This document shows, piece by piece, positions 1-12,691 of a stretch of DNA of 64,000 bases; positions within the stretch are counted from its first letter, which is position 1; each line of letters starts with the position of its first letter. The translations under genes were made by a program, and so were the position numbers. Origin of the DNA: Marasmius tenuissimus (Eukaryota > Basidiomycota > Agaricomycetes > Agaricales > Marasmiaceae); NCBI GenBank assembly GCA_029532415.1, contig JAQOTA010000050.1, positions 62,001 through 126,000 of the forward strand, given 5' to 3'. The notes below the pieces were generated by a model. The model did not search any database, was not told the DNA's origin, and saw only the letters and a program-made list of their open reading frames with translations.

Positions 1-791
1 TTTTTCCCCTCGCAAATCATTTCCGGAACTTGAATCGTAATAGGACCAACCTCCTGAGCTTTTGTTTTTCTTGGCCGCCGAACTTCTCAAATATGTCTAG
101 TACCTGTAGATTGTTTCAAACGAAGCTGCCCCGATCCGTACCGCTCAACTAGATATGCCATCTTCTTTGTGAGCGGTAAGGTCAGTGACATCGTCGCACC
201 CGTCGTCACCTTCAATGGTCTCAAGTCTCAATAATATCAGCGGGACGAATATTTTTCTCATGCATAAGTATGTGCCTACATATCGATCTCGCCAGAAGTA
301 TACGAAAAATTGATTTTTGATTGCCTAAGTTCTCCTTTGCTCGGACTCAGATATACGGCTTCTTTTCTCTAACGGGTGTCCTCGTAGCCTAGACACGAAG
401 TAAAGGCTACTCGGGTTACCGAACTAAGATCAGGAAGTGTCTTATAATGGGGCGGGTGATATGCGGGGAGGTTTGGGGACGAGCAAGGTGAGTGAGCCCT
501 GAGTGAACGATGCAGGTCATATCTGGCTCCTCTTTGGAAATTCCTCTTGATGCTTCTCTTAGTTATTAGAGCTAATAATACTTTCTCCTGGCGGAGGTAT
601 GTACTAGGAATGATATACAATCCCAGCCGGATGTCACCCTCTGAAACTCACGCTCTCAAATTCAGTACTCGCTCTGCCGGAGATTAACACCTGAATATAA
701 CTACAATCAAAGTCGAGAGTATCCACTTTTTATCAGTATATTGTACGTATAATGTACCTTGACGATGCTCGTACTAAATCTTATACCATGA
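1..791. other. No gene recognised
   Basis: AT-rich stretch with only short overlapping open frames that start at non-ATG codons. I saw no conserved motif, tRNA-like element or repeat. It lies downstream of the DUF6535 pseudogene that ends near 792 on the minus strand. Confidence 0.5.
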
Positions 792-3067
792 CTATTGGGT
801 AGGTAAAACGTTAAATAAATGGCGTTCAAGTATGTCAGCATTCCATTCTCCCCGATCTCCTAAATCGTCCACTTCTTCCGGCAATTCATCTCTCTTCCCG
901 TCCTTCGTTGAACTCGATGGACCGATGAGAATGATGGAGCATTGTCCTCCGTTCGTCATTGAATCATCATCACCGCTGGAAGCACTCCCATCATCCAGCG
1001 GGGCGTTAGACGGGCTGTCACTATCGCAAGCTCCTGAGCCGGATGATTGCGGGGAGTCGGGCGCGGAGAAGTAATCGAGTGGTAACTCGTTGATATGTGC
1101 AACAGACAGCAGCGCGAGTTTCCACGTAGACCTTGCGGCCGAAATATAGGTCTCCTGTGCATCTGTCTGTCTCGCATGCTCACTGATGACCATAAACATG
1201 GCACGACCGTCTTGCGAAGTGAGGAGATCGGGGATCCTATTGAACGAGCTCCCGTTGGAGTCTCTGCGTCGACTTAGTTTCTCCTGAAAATCCAGCGGGA
1301 AAATATCCAGATCGCTGGGGACGTTGTCGAGGACGTAAGTTGCCAAATGGTGGAGGAAGTGATGAACATCCCGTTTCTTGATTGCCCCGTCCGTGAATAG
1401 ACGTTGGTGATCCTCCATGTACTCGAGAGCAAGGCCTCGTGTGACTGGATTGCAGAGTAAGAAATTGATACGATCTATGGATACAGAGAAACAATATTGA
1501 TCACGGGCAAAATAGCCCTTTCGTAATTCTTGAGTGACTCGGATTATATCCAGAGTATCTATCCAGGCACAAGTTTCAGGACGCCTCCGAATGGCCTCGT
1601 TAACCCAAACAAGGACAGCCAAAAATGCTGAATGCTACGCAATGAGTTTAGATCCGTTGTATTGAGAGAGCGGAGCAGAGTGGCGATACATGTATGGTCG
1701 AATTCGGAGGAAAGGATGTGGTCGGTTTCTTCGCAATGCTGAAGAAGGTGGTTCAAGCATTGTAGTCCTAAGTCTCTGGAACTCCCCAGTAGCAACCGGA
1801 AGGTTCGGGTGAGTGGAACAGAGCACTCCCTCGGGGTGAGGAGATGGGCTTTCTTCGACTCGAACGGCGGGATGTAGATCGTCGGTCTAACGGGTTGAGC
1901 TAATTTCACAGTTCTGGTCGTAACAAAATGAAAAGAGAGCAGCTGCGTGTGTAACCTGAAGTAACTGAAGGGAACGAAGGTTTGATGGGCGTCGAGGTGG
2001 CCACCCTTCAATGCGTACTCGACGTCCTTCGCCGTCCATTCCCTGTCGAGGCGGCTGAATTCACAATCAAAGACGGCCGGCATCACTATCTGCGAAGGTG
2101 ATGCATGAAGGAGAGTTTGCAAGTGGGGGAGCATTGATGGACCATCTCGAAACTCGTGTGTCAGCCATCGATGTGCTTTCAATCCGTACATCTCTGGAAT
2201 AGACTGAGTTTTCGGATGGAACCGTGCAATGATATCCAGGTCGACCGAAACCCAATCTTTGAAACCATGGAGTTTGCTACTCACTGAACAAGCCCGGAAC
2301 TTGGCATTACCGTACGAGTGACCCCGCCATGTGACATTGGTATCCCCTCCGTTCCTGAATCTTTTTTCAAATAAAAAGAAATGATATGACGAGAGAAGGG
2401 GGATGTTGGCCCGAGAACACAAGCGAAGATCCTGAACGTAGCCCAGGCTTGAGGCGACTTGTATGGACAAAGATAATCTATTGGGGGTAATTCGGAGAGC
2501 GCAAAAGAGGGCCAACTGCTGACATTTAGATCGAAATCGGGACTGACGCGGAGTGCCAGCCGGATGATGTCCAGGCCAGGGAGAAGAGTTGTTGTGATGT
2601 AAAAGAGAATGGCACATTCTATAATAGCAGCTGTGATGGCAAAAGGAACTGGGTGCGTTATCCAAAGCAGTTCTAAAAGACCAGCAAAGAAGCAGAACAA
2701 GGCCATCTCGAGGATGATTGGTCAGGCGGCCGCCGGCGGGGAATGATGAAACATGCCATCGCTCGAAGCTTTCCCTTCTAAAGCACCGAAGAGATAGCCA
2801 TTGCTTGGGGTTTTGAGTGTGCGTGAGCCTTCGATACTCTCGAAGCCATTGTTTGCACATCAGTCCGAATAGAGCGTCAACGAGGGAAAGTAGCAAGCTG
2901 AGGAACCAAAAGGTGTTGACCCGAACGACGGAGGGGGATGGGGTGAAATTAGCCGGCTCAAACGACGTGGCGATTCGGCCATCCAATTGAGCGGAGATCT
3001 GGGTGAGAACACCACACTTTGGTCGGAGGGATCTTCCGAGAGCCGACTCGATAGTAAACGCAGTCAC
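792..3067 (-). pseudogene. DUF6535-family membrane protein, frameshifted copy
   Basis: Reading on the minus strand, the conserved DUF6535 core is visible: a hydrophobic block beginning FWFLSLLLSLVDALFGL, followed by the family hallmark QWLREYRR, then a second pair of membrane segments (LLELLWITHPVPFAI; FYITTTLLPGL). The downstream region keeps family-like text such as SVDLDIIARF and DREWTAKDVE. The pieces sit in different frames. The N-terminal core and the 1.6-2.2 kb part share one frame, the 2281-2706 membrane part is in a second, and the C-terminal 792-1622 part is in a third; the last switch falls at a run of five T near 1622. An intron could explain one switch, but not a break inside the conserved core near 2730. 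I therefore call it a pseudogene. DUF6535 proteins are expanded in Agaricomycetes and have no established function. No start codon can be fixed, because the first exon upstream of 3067 is not evident. Confidence 0.7.
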
Positions 3068-4506
3068 AACTGCTGAGAATAAGTTGACACATGCTTTGTA
3101 AAGACTAGTAGCCTTTTGATGAAGTTGTTGTGGGTTTTTCTGATTGGCTCGGCAATTTGCTCGCTCGTAACTAATGCAACTTCACAACCAAATATACGGT
3201 GGGGGTCCACACAGCCCATGTATAGTATCCATTCTTTGTTTGGTGGTACGAGCCAATCATAGACTTAATGTAGAGGACTGCATGTGCCATTTTACGTGCC
3301 TTAGCTGCTTTGTTGCTGTAATGAGCTGACACGATAGTTGCGAATGTTCAATAGTTTCCTGCGAAATATGGTGCCGACAGGAAGAGGGTTAACCGAGGAC
3401 CAGGGGACTATACGGTACAGCATTCATATCCGATAGACCAACGACACGTCAACATATCAGTCGCTCAGAAACCCATGGGTGTGTTTGCGCTTCACTGTTG
3501 TTTCTGTCTTTGCACTGGGGGTACTGTCCCGGGTCAAAGGTGTAGTTAGCTGCATGTACACTAGGATACACTCCAAAACCGGCGTTCAGCATGTGGACTC
3601 CGCTGTATAATCCACTCCTCCTTTTCAAATGACCCAAAGCATCAAATCAGGCAACGGGAGTGACCTTCCAACATCTTTATTTTGATGCCTCCTATACTCC
3701 TATACTTCTAGCCTTTTCCTAGCCTTTTTTAAAACCTCGTTGCGGATTGCTGACATTTCATCAACACAAGAAGCAGTTCCTGATAGTCTCCATGATATGA
3801 ATGTATGAACTGCCTGTTGGCTATCAGTTGTTTGCTCATAGCTCCCAGTTTTAGCAACCTTGTTCCGAAACAGGGCTGCAGGTACTGGGCGAGTAATATG
3901 ATTGATAAAGAAAAGACCATGGGGCCTGCTTGGGTCACAGGGTGAGGTCCGCCCCACTCTGCTTGAATATGGATCTCCGAGTCTACCTTACCTTCCTACA
4001 TGAGATTTCTATTCTCACCTCTTTTCCTGTCACTGTCCTGTAGCTTATCCCTGAAATGATTCCCACCTCTTTTTTTCGGATGATTGATAAATTTAAATGG
4101 CTCTTGAGTACGAGCTATTTTTGGGTATGAATCCACATCTGCTGAACCCACTTTTGGCAACAGTTTATACGACATACAGGGTTTGATTTAAGGGCCTGTT
4201 CAGTAAAAAAGTGACCAGTAAAAGACATCATGATATATTCCCTTTTCTGGAAGGAGAAGTTGCAAAATTTTGTCATTAGTGAGCCACAAAACACGGCAAA
4301 ATCATTATGCTCCTTCCATAGAAGAAAGTTGTGCGGTGTTTGTTACCATCATTTGAATCTCGTCAGAAAATCTCAAATGTTTGTTGGGGGAATCCAAAAG
4401 TGTGAGAGCAATACTGGATACAGCAAGATGCTTTTGGAAAAGAAGAGACCAGATATAAAACACACCAAATGACACTCCAGTCCCACCTGAAGCAGAAGTT
4501 TCTACC
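3068..4506. other. Intergenic, no gene recognised
   Basis: Overlapping minus-strand frames of 60-85 codons at 3449-3957 show no family motif, and the first half reads as ordinary low-complexity, AT-leaning DNA. The last 500 bases are upstream sequence of the 7TM gene beginning at 4507. Confidence 0.45.
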
Positions 4507-6021
4507 ATGGCCTCCAACGACACTAACTCAGCAGCCGCAGCGCTTCTAACTTTCGATATGGTGTTTATTTGGCCTATGAGCTCTCTTCTAGTGAATCCCT
4601 TCCAGCCCTCTTGTGCTCATGTTTCAACTCTGACAATAATGAAATTACAACCTTGTAGGTTGTCTTTGCAACCTATGGTGAGTTGAACCCTCAAACACTT
4701 GAGTTCTTGAGCTAATACTTTCACAAAAGGCTTATACATGGTTGTTTTCGGGTTGTCCATCCGTGTTCTGACTCGCCAGAGAAACACTTGGCCTGTCCAC
4801 AAGCTGTATATTTGGTGTACGACCCTTCTATTTGCCTTGGATAACCTCTATGTCGCGGGATACACAATGCAGGCGTTCCGTCAAGTCATGTTCCAGTACG
4901 AGGCCGCGAGATCGGGCGATCTGGACTACCTCATGGAAGATTTCTATACCGATAGGGTTAATGACGTCGGGTTGTAAGTTCAATCCTGTATTGAGCTTCC
5001 TCATTGACAGTAGTTTTTCAGTGATGTGGTTTGTGGCCATGATCATGATGAAGTATGTGCTACCCTTGACTTCTTCGCTCCAGAAAACCTGACCTATACT
5101 GCTTCAAGTGTGGTCGCTGATTGTACATTGGTTCGCACGTCATAACTATATTGGGTTAGAAAAATGATTAATATCAACCCAAGGTGCACCGCTGCTACCT
5201 TGTGTGGAATTCAAGAAAGCTGGTTCTTTACCCTCTGGCCTTACTCTCCTTTGCAATCAACAGTCTGTCTCCCACTCTGCGTATGAAATCGCTGACATTC
5301 TAAACTATTCCAAACTAAAGCCATCTTGTTGGGGAGTGCTATCCTGATACTGATCGGGTACTCGACAGTAGAGTCCATTCCTGTGCTCGCAAATGATATC
5401 AACAATGCAGCGTTCGTTGCAGCGGCCTGTTTTAATTTTGTTTTGTCGCTAATGACGGGTATGTTTCTGTCGATTATGCTCAGCCGTGGACTGTACGGGT
5501 ACTTTAGCCGCACGGATCTGGTGGATTGGGCGCGAAGTCAGAGCCACCATGGGGAAAAGAATTGACCCGAGACATATCAGAATCATGAGGATTATGTGCG
5601 TATATCTTCATTATTTTTGTTGGTAATCTCATGACTCAAACGACCTTTCGTTCTTTTAGTATCGAATCCGGTCTTCTGTACTCAATAAGCCTTCTGATTG
5701 TGTACATATATCAACTTTTCATGGGCGGATTTGTGATTCCTTTTGATCCCACGGTTGTTCCCGTTCAATTCTCGGTGTGTACACTACACTTCCAGCTAAA
5801 TTAGTACCCTGCTAACATTGCATTTATAGGGTATTGCTCCCACCATCATCATTGTCAGGGCAGGGTACCACAAGTCCGTTGTGAACGTGCAACAAGCCAT
5901 TCCGACGTTCCAGGCTGCTCCCGCAGAATGTCAGTCCTTCGCGATTGGTTCAACAGTCCGTATTCAGGTAGAAGGCTCCAGTGATGCTGATTGTGGATTC
6001 GAATCAGGAAGGATGGTCTGA
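4507..6021 (+). CDS. Seven-transmembrane family protein, paralogue A
   Basis: Proposed exons: 4507-4590, 4659-4677, 4730-4973, 5022-5052, 5184-5262, 5321-5458, 5508-5595, 5660-5774, 5830-6021. They give 330 codons including the stop (329 aa) with consistent phases. Motifs shared with paralogues B and C, in order: a first membrane segment ending TYG(L/V)Y..VFGL; an LY.W.T..LF second segment; HRCY..W after the short fourth exon; an N.AF.AA.FNF segment; RIW.I.RE; IESG.LYS..LL; and GIAPTIIIVR near the C-terminus. Hydropathy by eye suggests seven membrane passes. The start matches B: both first exons are 84 nt. Exon 4 is 31 nt instead of 22 and its phase-correct reading is polar (DVVCGHDHDE), whereas a neighbouring frame is hydrophobic, so this splice is the weakest point. 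I do not recognise a named family; ligand and function are unknown. Confidence 0.72.
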
Positions 6022-8437
6022 AATATGCCATTGCAACTACCGCAATATAAATACAAATGAGTGGGTTACCGATTTGAAATGCATCGATGAGACCCAAATA
6101 CACACTCACACCAAACAAGTTTAATGAGAGTTGTACGACGTTTACCATTCACATTCTCAGAAAGGCTCAATAGATTGTGGACACAGATTAGCAAGACTCA
6201 TCATTTGTATGGACCTCAAATTCATTTATTTGCACTGGCTCCTTCGGGAATTGCGCTATGCGCGTCCTGTTTGCCAACACTTGACTTCCACACTTCGGTC
6301 ACTTTCTGAGTGCATGTCACACGCATATCCTCAAGCAAAATCATTGGTCAAGCTTTTGGTGCTTCATAGGAATCACGTTTTGATGCCACTCCAGTCTGTG
6401 ATCCAATTTCCTTGAGACCTGGAACTACTATGATGTACATAGAAAAGAGAAATTCAACATCAAGGAGTGAGGTACGCCCCCCATTTGATCTGAAAAGGCA
6501 TCTATCTACCAACTTTTAGTCGGACAAATCTATTTGCACACGTATTAGACTCTGGACGTTGGACTTGATAAAGAAGTATACGAGACTCACAACTCCGTGG
6601 TGAGTTTCTAGGCCACTTCCTCCCATCTTGTGACAGATAATCCTTGGAACCACGTGATTCGAGTCTTTATTCAGAGGGACGGGTGCTGCTTGACTGCCGA
6701 TTAAACTGAAACATGATCTGTGAGCTAACTCTTGAGTATCCCAATCAAGTACGCACCTGACAAAGAAAAAAGTGTTCACTGCTACTTGAATCAACTTGTA
6801 TCGAAACTGCATAACTTGGGGAATTGGAGGACCAGGTCAAACAAGTGGTTGTTTTATAGAGACTTCACAGCTATTTCAGTATTTATCTTCCGGAATTCTC
6901 TCTTCCGTGTCTTTGTCTATACCATTAAATAAGAATGTGACTACCATGATTGAAACGGGCGCAATGATAAATGTCCTTGTTACGAGCATCAGCTCCCTCA
7001 TCTCATTTCTACATTAAGTGCCCAGATGCTGATATATGGAGCTTGGCCCAAGGTGTGTGACCGTCAGTTTGTTACCGCGATATGATGCACAAAGGGAGCA
7101 GAACAGAAAACCTCGCTCTTCGGAGCTGTTGCATGGGGCAAGTCAGCGAGACAGGTGGTATGAATAACCCTCTTTGTACCCATCTACAGTTCAAGAGCTT
7201 AGTTACACACCTTTACAGGATCAGAACCTTGTACATGAGAGGGAGAGAGGAGTGGATTGCACAGCATGGTCCACTAGCACTCCACTCAGTTCTCTGATCT
7301 TCCTGACGAGAAGAGTAACAAGCTTCAATCCTCAATCATACAAGCTATAAGCCCCATCAGCCTCCATGTGAGAGGACATAGCCCTATTGAGTTTTTTCCC
7401 TCCAAAACATCCTTCTCTTTGGTGCTGTTCAGGATCAGTCAGAGTCTGTACTTGTCATTGACCTGCGGTCAACTCAAAACCAGGCAATATGATTTCCGGA
7501 TTTCGGCTCCCTGGTAATCTCAACAGCCATAAAGCCTGTGTCTTGAAGAGGCATGTTGTATATGTATTCACCCAAGTTTTATGCTCACATCTGGGAGAAG
7601 CGGGTATAGTTTCCATCGTCGATGGTATTCGGCTATGATTCTGAAGTTTGTAGGTCACAATTATTGAACGAGGCTGAATGACTGATTGGCCATTGTAAAA
7701 CGAGTTTTTAAATTGCGCAGCGCATCCTAAGTTCGGGACTGCCGGTGTCCCGCTCTAGAAAAAATTCCGGGCGCCAACTCTCAAGCCCCAGTTAAAACCG
7801 GCCTTTTGTGATCCTCAACGCCGTGGGATACGAACTCTCTCTATAACACTGTAAACACCACAGGAGAAGATTGACGGCGAGTGATACTCAGAATTATCCA
7901 GTCTTGTGTGTCAATGCCGTCTTGTGGTATCAGAAACTCTGAATCGTCGAATGACAGCCACGGGGTTTTGGATTGTTTCTCGTTCCGAGCCTTTGTTTAC
8001 GGTAAACAGAAAAGGCCTTTAACGGGCCTGCAAAGCTATCTTGTATGGAAGCTTTGCATCCTTGACTCCACCCCGGTCCCCGCCTCTATGCGCACTGGTC
8101 GGAGCATTCAGTTGAGACAGAATCGGGTTGTTTGCTATAAATAAAGGCACAGAACGAGAAAAAAGAAGCAAAACCCATCTAACACTCTATCAGCGGCTAA
8201 AGGCTTAATGTGGCTGGTGCTTCGGAGGTATCGGAAAGATGATGACAGGGCGGGATAACGTACAGCTTCCTTCCACTGTGTTACCATCATGATCTTCTAT
8301 ACGATGACACACTTGTCTGAAATCCTAGCACAGAGACAATAAAAATTCTCCGCCGCTCGTTCTCCTAGGCTCGTTCCCGAAACTGCCGTACCGCAAAACC
8401 ATCAAGTGCTGCATCGTCGAGCGGGATGGATTACCTT
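6022..8437. other. Unassigned AT-rich interval
   Basis: No complete gene seen. On the minus strand near 6.0-6.15 kb and 6.5-6.8 kb short frames are hydrophobic (for example VVQLSLNLFGVSVYLGL) and could be exons of a decayed membrane protein, but no start, phase series or paralogue match could be established. Stretches from 6.0 to 7.6 kb look low in CpG compared with the flanking genes. Confidence 0.4.
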
Positions 8438-9011
8438 TTATGGCCAGGTAACGACTTGAGGGTTTAGGTCTTTTGTATTTGACCAGAAGCAAAACAAAGC
8501 GACTTCAAGAATTATCGGAAGTGCAGCGAGGAATGAGGGGACATGCCGACGCTCAGAACATTTATTCCTGAAGTAATGTAGAGAAGGTCGTTGCTCCGAA
8601 GTTTTGGTATGTGTCGCTCGCCGATATTCTCGGAGCCATTGCTGGAATACCACACTGAGTAAGGCATCAACGAGGCTGAGCAACAAGCTCAGAACCCAGA
8701 ACACATTGACGGAAGGAGATAGGGTGAACTGAGGAAGAACAACCACCGTGATGTTACCGCCGTTGAGTTGAGTTGAAATCTGGTCAATGAGTGCAACAGT
8801 CTGGTCAGAGAGATCTTCTGAGAGCCATTGATACGATTCAATAGTAAAAACGGTTACGACCGCTGAGAATAGGCCAGCCTGTTGCAAGCACTCAGATTGA
8901 CAACTCTCGAAGTGTGTCGATGTCTTCCTTCCAGCCCTTATTCATCCCATCGTCAATACCATCAACTCTTTTCATCACGGCCTCCCAAGCCTTCTCTGTT
9001 GTCGGGAGATC
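8438..9011 (-). pseudogene. DUF6535-family N-terminal fragment
   Basis: Minus-strand reading gives the normal family start: a charged segment ending NKGWKEDIDTL (9011 down to about 8905), then AGLFSAVVTVFTIESYQWL, the hydrophobic FWVLSLLLSLVDALLS and the hallmark QQWLREYRRATH. The protein then runs ILEVALFCFW and stops at 8438, before the second membrane pair and the long C-terminal region. The join between the two parts has a good acceptor AG at 8880-8879 but only about 30 nt for an intron, with no convincing GT donor, so the first intron appears partly deleted. A truncated, probably dead, copy. It is closer in sequence to the fragment at 34.1-34.8 kb than to unrelated neighbours. Confidence 0.68.
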
Positions 9012-9220
9012 CTAAGGGTGTGCTTGAAAATCAGCTCATGAAGACGATACACTCAATCTCGTACGACGCACCTTCTCATCGGTGAGTTGACCTATACCTC
9101 GGGTCACATCGTGGTTCTGTTTTGGCATGTCCAATCTTAGCCAGGCCACGCTCGTGAAGACGAGATCGTCGATATTGAGCCTGGGAGAGGTGGGGGTTGC
9201 GGAAAATACCTGAAGAAAAA

Positions 9221-9766
9221 CTATGGTTGAAACACTCGGTTACACGCTCCTTTCACCAATTTTTGACCCTGGTGATGGAGAAGATAATGGATGGTCTTGG
9301 CCAATACGATACGAATCAACCTCGTGCTGATTCTCTCGGGCGTCAATTCAATTTGAACTGTGCCCGCCGTTAGCTTGGAGTCTCTCACAGCGGGAGGCAG
9401 GCAGAACTCAGACTGCAACAGGCGGCATATTCATCCACCTACGAGCTCCTTCTTGACCATCATTCAGATATTCATGCAAGATGACTGTAAGGTGATTAGA
9501 CAAGGGCAACATCCCTCCTACGGATTGAAATGAGTTTAGAGAAACTCCGGGTTAAAATACACGAGACAATAACCAAATGAAGGTCAATCTAACCCGGAGT
9601 CGAGTCGAAGTCCATGTAGATGCTCAGTACGAATTGGTCAATAAGTATCGACCAGTTGGGGCGCTGGTCAATCAACTAGAGGGGCCCGTACAATACTAAT
9701 ATCCTGGGTGCATAACGCACAATTTGAATGACGCCCTCACCTAAATCACTTCGAAGGCGGAAAAAC
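9221..9766. other. Short unassigned interval
   Basis: A minus-strand open frame at 9221-9418 carries no family motif, and the rest is the 3' flank of the 7TM gene ending at 9767. Nothing further is supported. Confidence 0.4.
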
Positions 9767-11376
9767 CTAAACCTCCTCCACTTCAGCCTTCTCTGACGCT
9801 GACGACCGGCCAATAGAGGCATGCGCGCCGGTTTCTGGACCTGAGTTATCAACTGTCCTTCGACTACTACTTACCCCTGTAGACGTCTGCAGCCCAAGGT
9901 CCGCCTCAGCAAAGCTGAGCGAGGTCACCTTGTCTCGATGTCTCGTCTCCCCCGAGTCGTTTTCGCCGTACGCAACTCGAACAATTATCAGCGTCGGAGC
10001 AAGGCCCTGTGGGGATCAGTTAGCAGCCGAAGAAAGTTTACTGATTGCAACGTGACAACGTACAGACAACTGGATTGTGAGTGCTGATAAATCGACGGGG
10101 ATGAACCCTGCACTTCCGGAGTCCATAACAAATGGGATAATGACGGAAACGAGGAGGGTGGTCGAGTAGAGCATTCCAGATTCAATACTGTTGATCTCGG
10201 TAGGTTGTTGTTCAATGGAAATTGAAATGAACCTTGACTTACATGATCGCTACGATCCTTTTATAACGCGTATCCACCCGTCTACCGAGAAGTGCTCGAG
10301 CCTCACGGGTCAGCCAGCTGATACGGCCAGCTACGAGGCGAGGGGAAGGAGGGGAAGGGAGACATGAGTATCAGTGAGTCAGGTCAGTGCACTCGTGGTA
10401 TACGTACCCGTAATGAGCGTCAAAGCAAAGTTGAAAGCGGCAACCGCTACGAACGCTCCCCGATTGACATTATTTGCCCGTTTGAAGAGTGCTTTGTCGG
10501 AAACAATCCCAACGAGCCTGGGTATGTCGCTTCCAAGCAGCAAGCCTTTAAAATTGAGTGAGCAATATCAGAATCGCAGGGGAGTTCATAAAAATACCGT
10601 TCACGGCCACCGACAGAAAGGCAAGCGGGTAGAGGATACTCTTTCTTGATTCCCAAACGACATAACACCGATGAATCTGAGGAGGCTGTCAGAAAATTGA
10701 GATCCCTGAATAAGGAATCAACTCACGAGCATACAATCTGCGATAACACTAGCAAGGCAGGTTCCAGTAGTCAGTCGATAACCCTAGTGAAGCAAAATAA
10801 CGTGGATATACTTCATCAAAAACGCTGTCAGGTCTGACCCTATCCTATGAACATCCCGGCTCGTAAGTCAACATTGAAACATACTCATTAAGAGATGGTG
10901 AACGTACACTGTAGCACTCTTTAGCTCCGTTCCATTCAGATACTTCATGAACTCATCCCAATCCTTTGTTTTGGCCGCTTCGAAATCCTTCACCGCTTGA
11001 TAAGCCGTTGCGGTCGAATGAAATACGACGTGTATTGTGTTGAGGACAAAGAGGGTGACGGTGCACCAGAGGTAGAGTCTACGGGCGGAAGTGTGGCGGC
11101 CGTGACGACGGAAGAGAATGTGGATTGAGAGACCAAAGATTATGAGGTATGCGCCTGTGTTGACTGAGAAGGGTTTTTCAGGAGGCGAAAAACCCGAGAC
11201 CCACCATAGGTCAAGAACATTAACTTCATAGAAGGGAAAGTTTGATAGGGCTTAGCTCCAGCTTGAGAATCCATAAGGGAATGAATACTGACCGCGAACG
11301 TAGCAATTGGGAACGCAATGACGATTCCCGTCGACGTGTATGGCGTAAATCGTTCCTCAGGGCTTACGGATGCCAT
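9767..11376 (-). CDS. Seven-transmembrane family protein, paralogue B
   Basis: Minus-strand exons in coding order: 11376-11293, 11223-11205, 11154-10908, 10748-10727, 10676-10598, 10545-10408, 10330-10243, 10187-10064, 10006-9767, giving 347 codons including the stop (346 aa), all in phase. The ATG at 11376 opens MASVSPEERF. Membrane segments and motifs follow paralogues A and C: TYGAYLIIFGL, RRLYLWCTVTLFVLN, VIADCML, IHRCYVVWESRK, ANNVNRGAFVAV, GRISWLTREA, IESGMLYST, GLAPTLIIVRVAYG. The last exon is longer than in A and C and encodes a hydrophilic, Ser/Glu-rich tail ending EKAEVEEV. Exons 2, 4, 5, 7 and 8 have exactly the same lengths as in paralogue C. No defect was found. Role unknown; the seven hydrophobic segments and cytosol-like tail would fit a receptor- or transporter-like membrane protein, which is inference only. 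Confidence 0.8.
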
Positions 11377-12691
11377 GATTGAGAAGAGGGTGATGGGGAA
11401 GAAACCACCGAACAGTCAATCAATGTTTTCTTTATCTATCACACACGGCGCTGCTTTGACTCCAACAAGCGGTAGAGGTGTTTTGTGCCAATCACTCAGG
11501 TGACGCTCGCTGATCTTCTCCCTATTCAAATGTGCGATTGGGAGGTCACGATGAAAAAAGCCCGCAGTACAGATTTGTATATGTGGGATTTATTGTTATA
11601 CCCGAATGGAGAGCACTGATGGTAGCTGTGGAAAACCAGTGGTTCTTTAACCACTTTCGGAAAGAATTCTCTCGTTATCCCGAAATTTGGGCTGGAACTC
11701 GGAATATATGAATGTCTTGCATTGAATTGCAAGAGCAAGGTGGTGTGGTAGCTATCTGGGCATGCGAAAAAAAAGGGTACATAGACCCAAGAGACCAAGA
11801 TTGTTATACTAAATCAAAATTGAGCGAGTGTTATGAACACATACGTACTTCGCGGCCAGAACTGAATGGTAATTGATCAAACCATAGATTTTCTGTCTTG
11901 TGAGGGAGAAATCGTCAAAAAGTCGTGGTGCATGCCTCGAACGCATGTGCTCTCAGGGTTGGGGATGTACGTCCTCGGCAAAATTTGTTCTGCAACAGGT
12001 AAATTCATGGGCCTGCTGTGTCGACTGAGCGTAGCATTTGGTAGTATAATGCACTGGTAGTCTTTGTTGAAATGAGAGGATTATCTATCTTACGGACTTT
12101 CACTAGACTGTTGTGCTCGGACGATGGGAACATACCAACCAAGAATGGCGTCAAAACTCAAAAATCAGAGGATAAAATGTAGTTGAGTTGTGACTCACCA
12201 GAATCATGCTTAGTCTCGAGCACCCAGACTATGATATACACTAACGATCGCAAGCGATGTGTGTGTATGTAAATCGTGCTTGACAAACTTCAAAGCCTCA
12301 TCCTTCTCCGACTGCTCGACAGGTTCAATCATGCATTAAGAACCCCAGGGTCTGGCCTTCCTCCTGACTTTCACCAGTTGATTAATGTGATGAACGAAGA
12401 GAAGGAAGGTCACCCAACTTACCTCTCCGGTCGCGCTACCGAGTGTTTGTTCCTGAGCGCCGAGTCGGGTTCAATGACGAAAAGCCAACTAATTATAAAG
12501 GCAAGAAGATACGAAGCGTTGTATTTCGCTATTACTACATGAATAATTCTGAAGCTACTCAGAGCCGTAAAAATGGGTGGTACCTACTCGTCCCCAGCCG
12601 CCCAGCGTACCGGATGTACTGGTACATTCTGAGATCAAGTAATCAATCAAATAAACGGCACTTGAATATATCAACACACCACGCTGCCTCC
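11377..12691. other. Unassigned interval upstream of paralogue B
   Basis: Contains the 5' flank of the minus-strand 7TM gene, then about 1.2 kb in which only unrelated short frames occur (for example minus 11526-11798). No repeat, RNA gene or conserved protein motif was seen. Confidence 0.4.
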
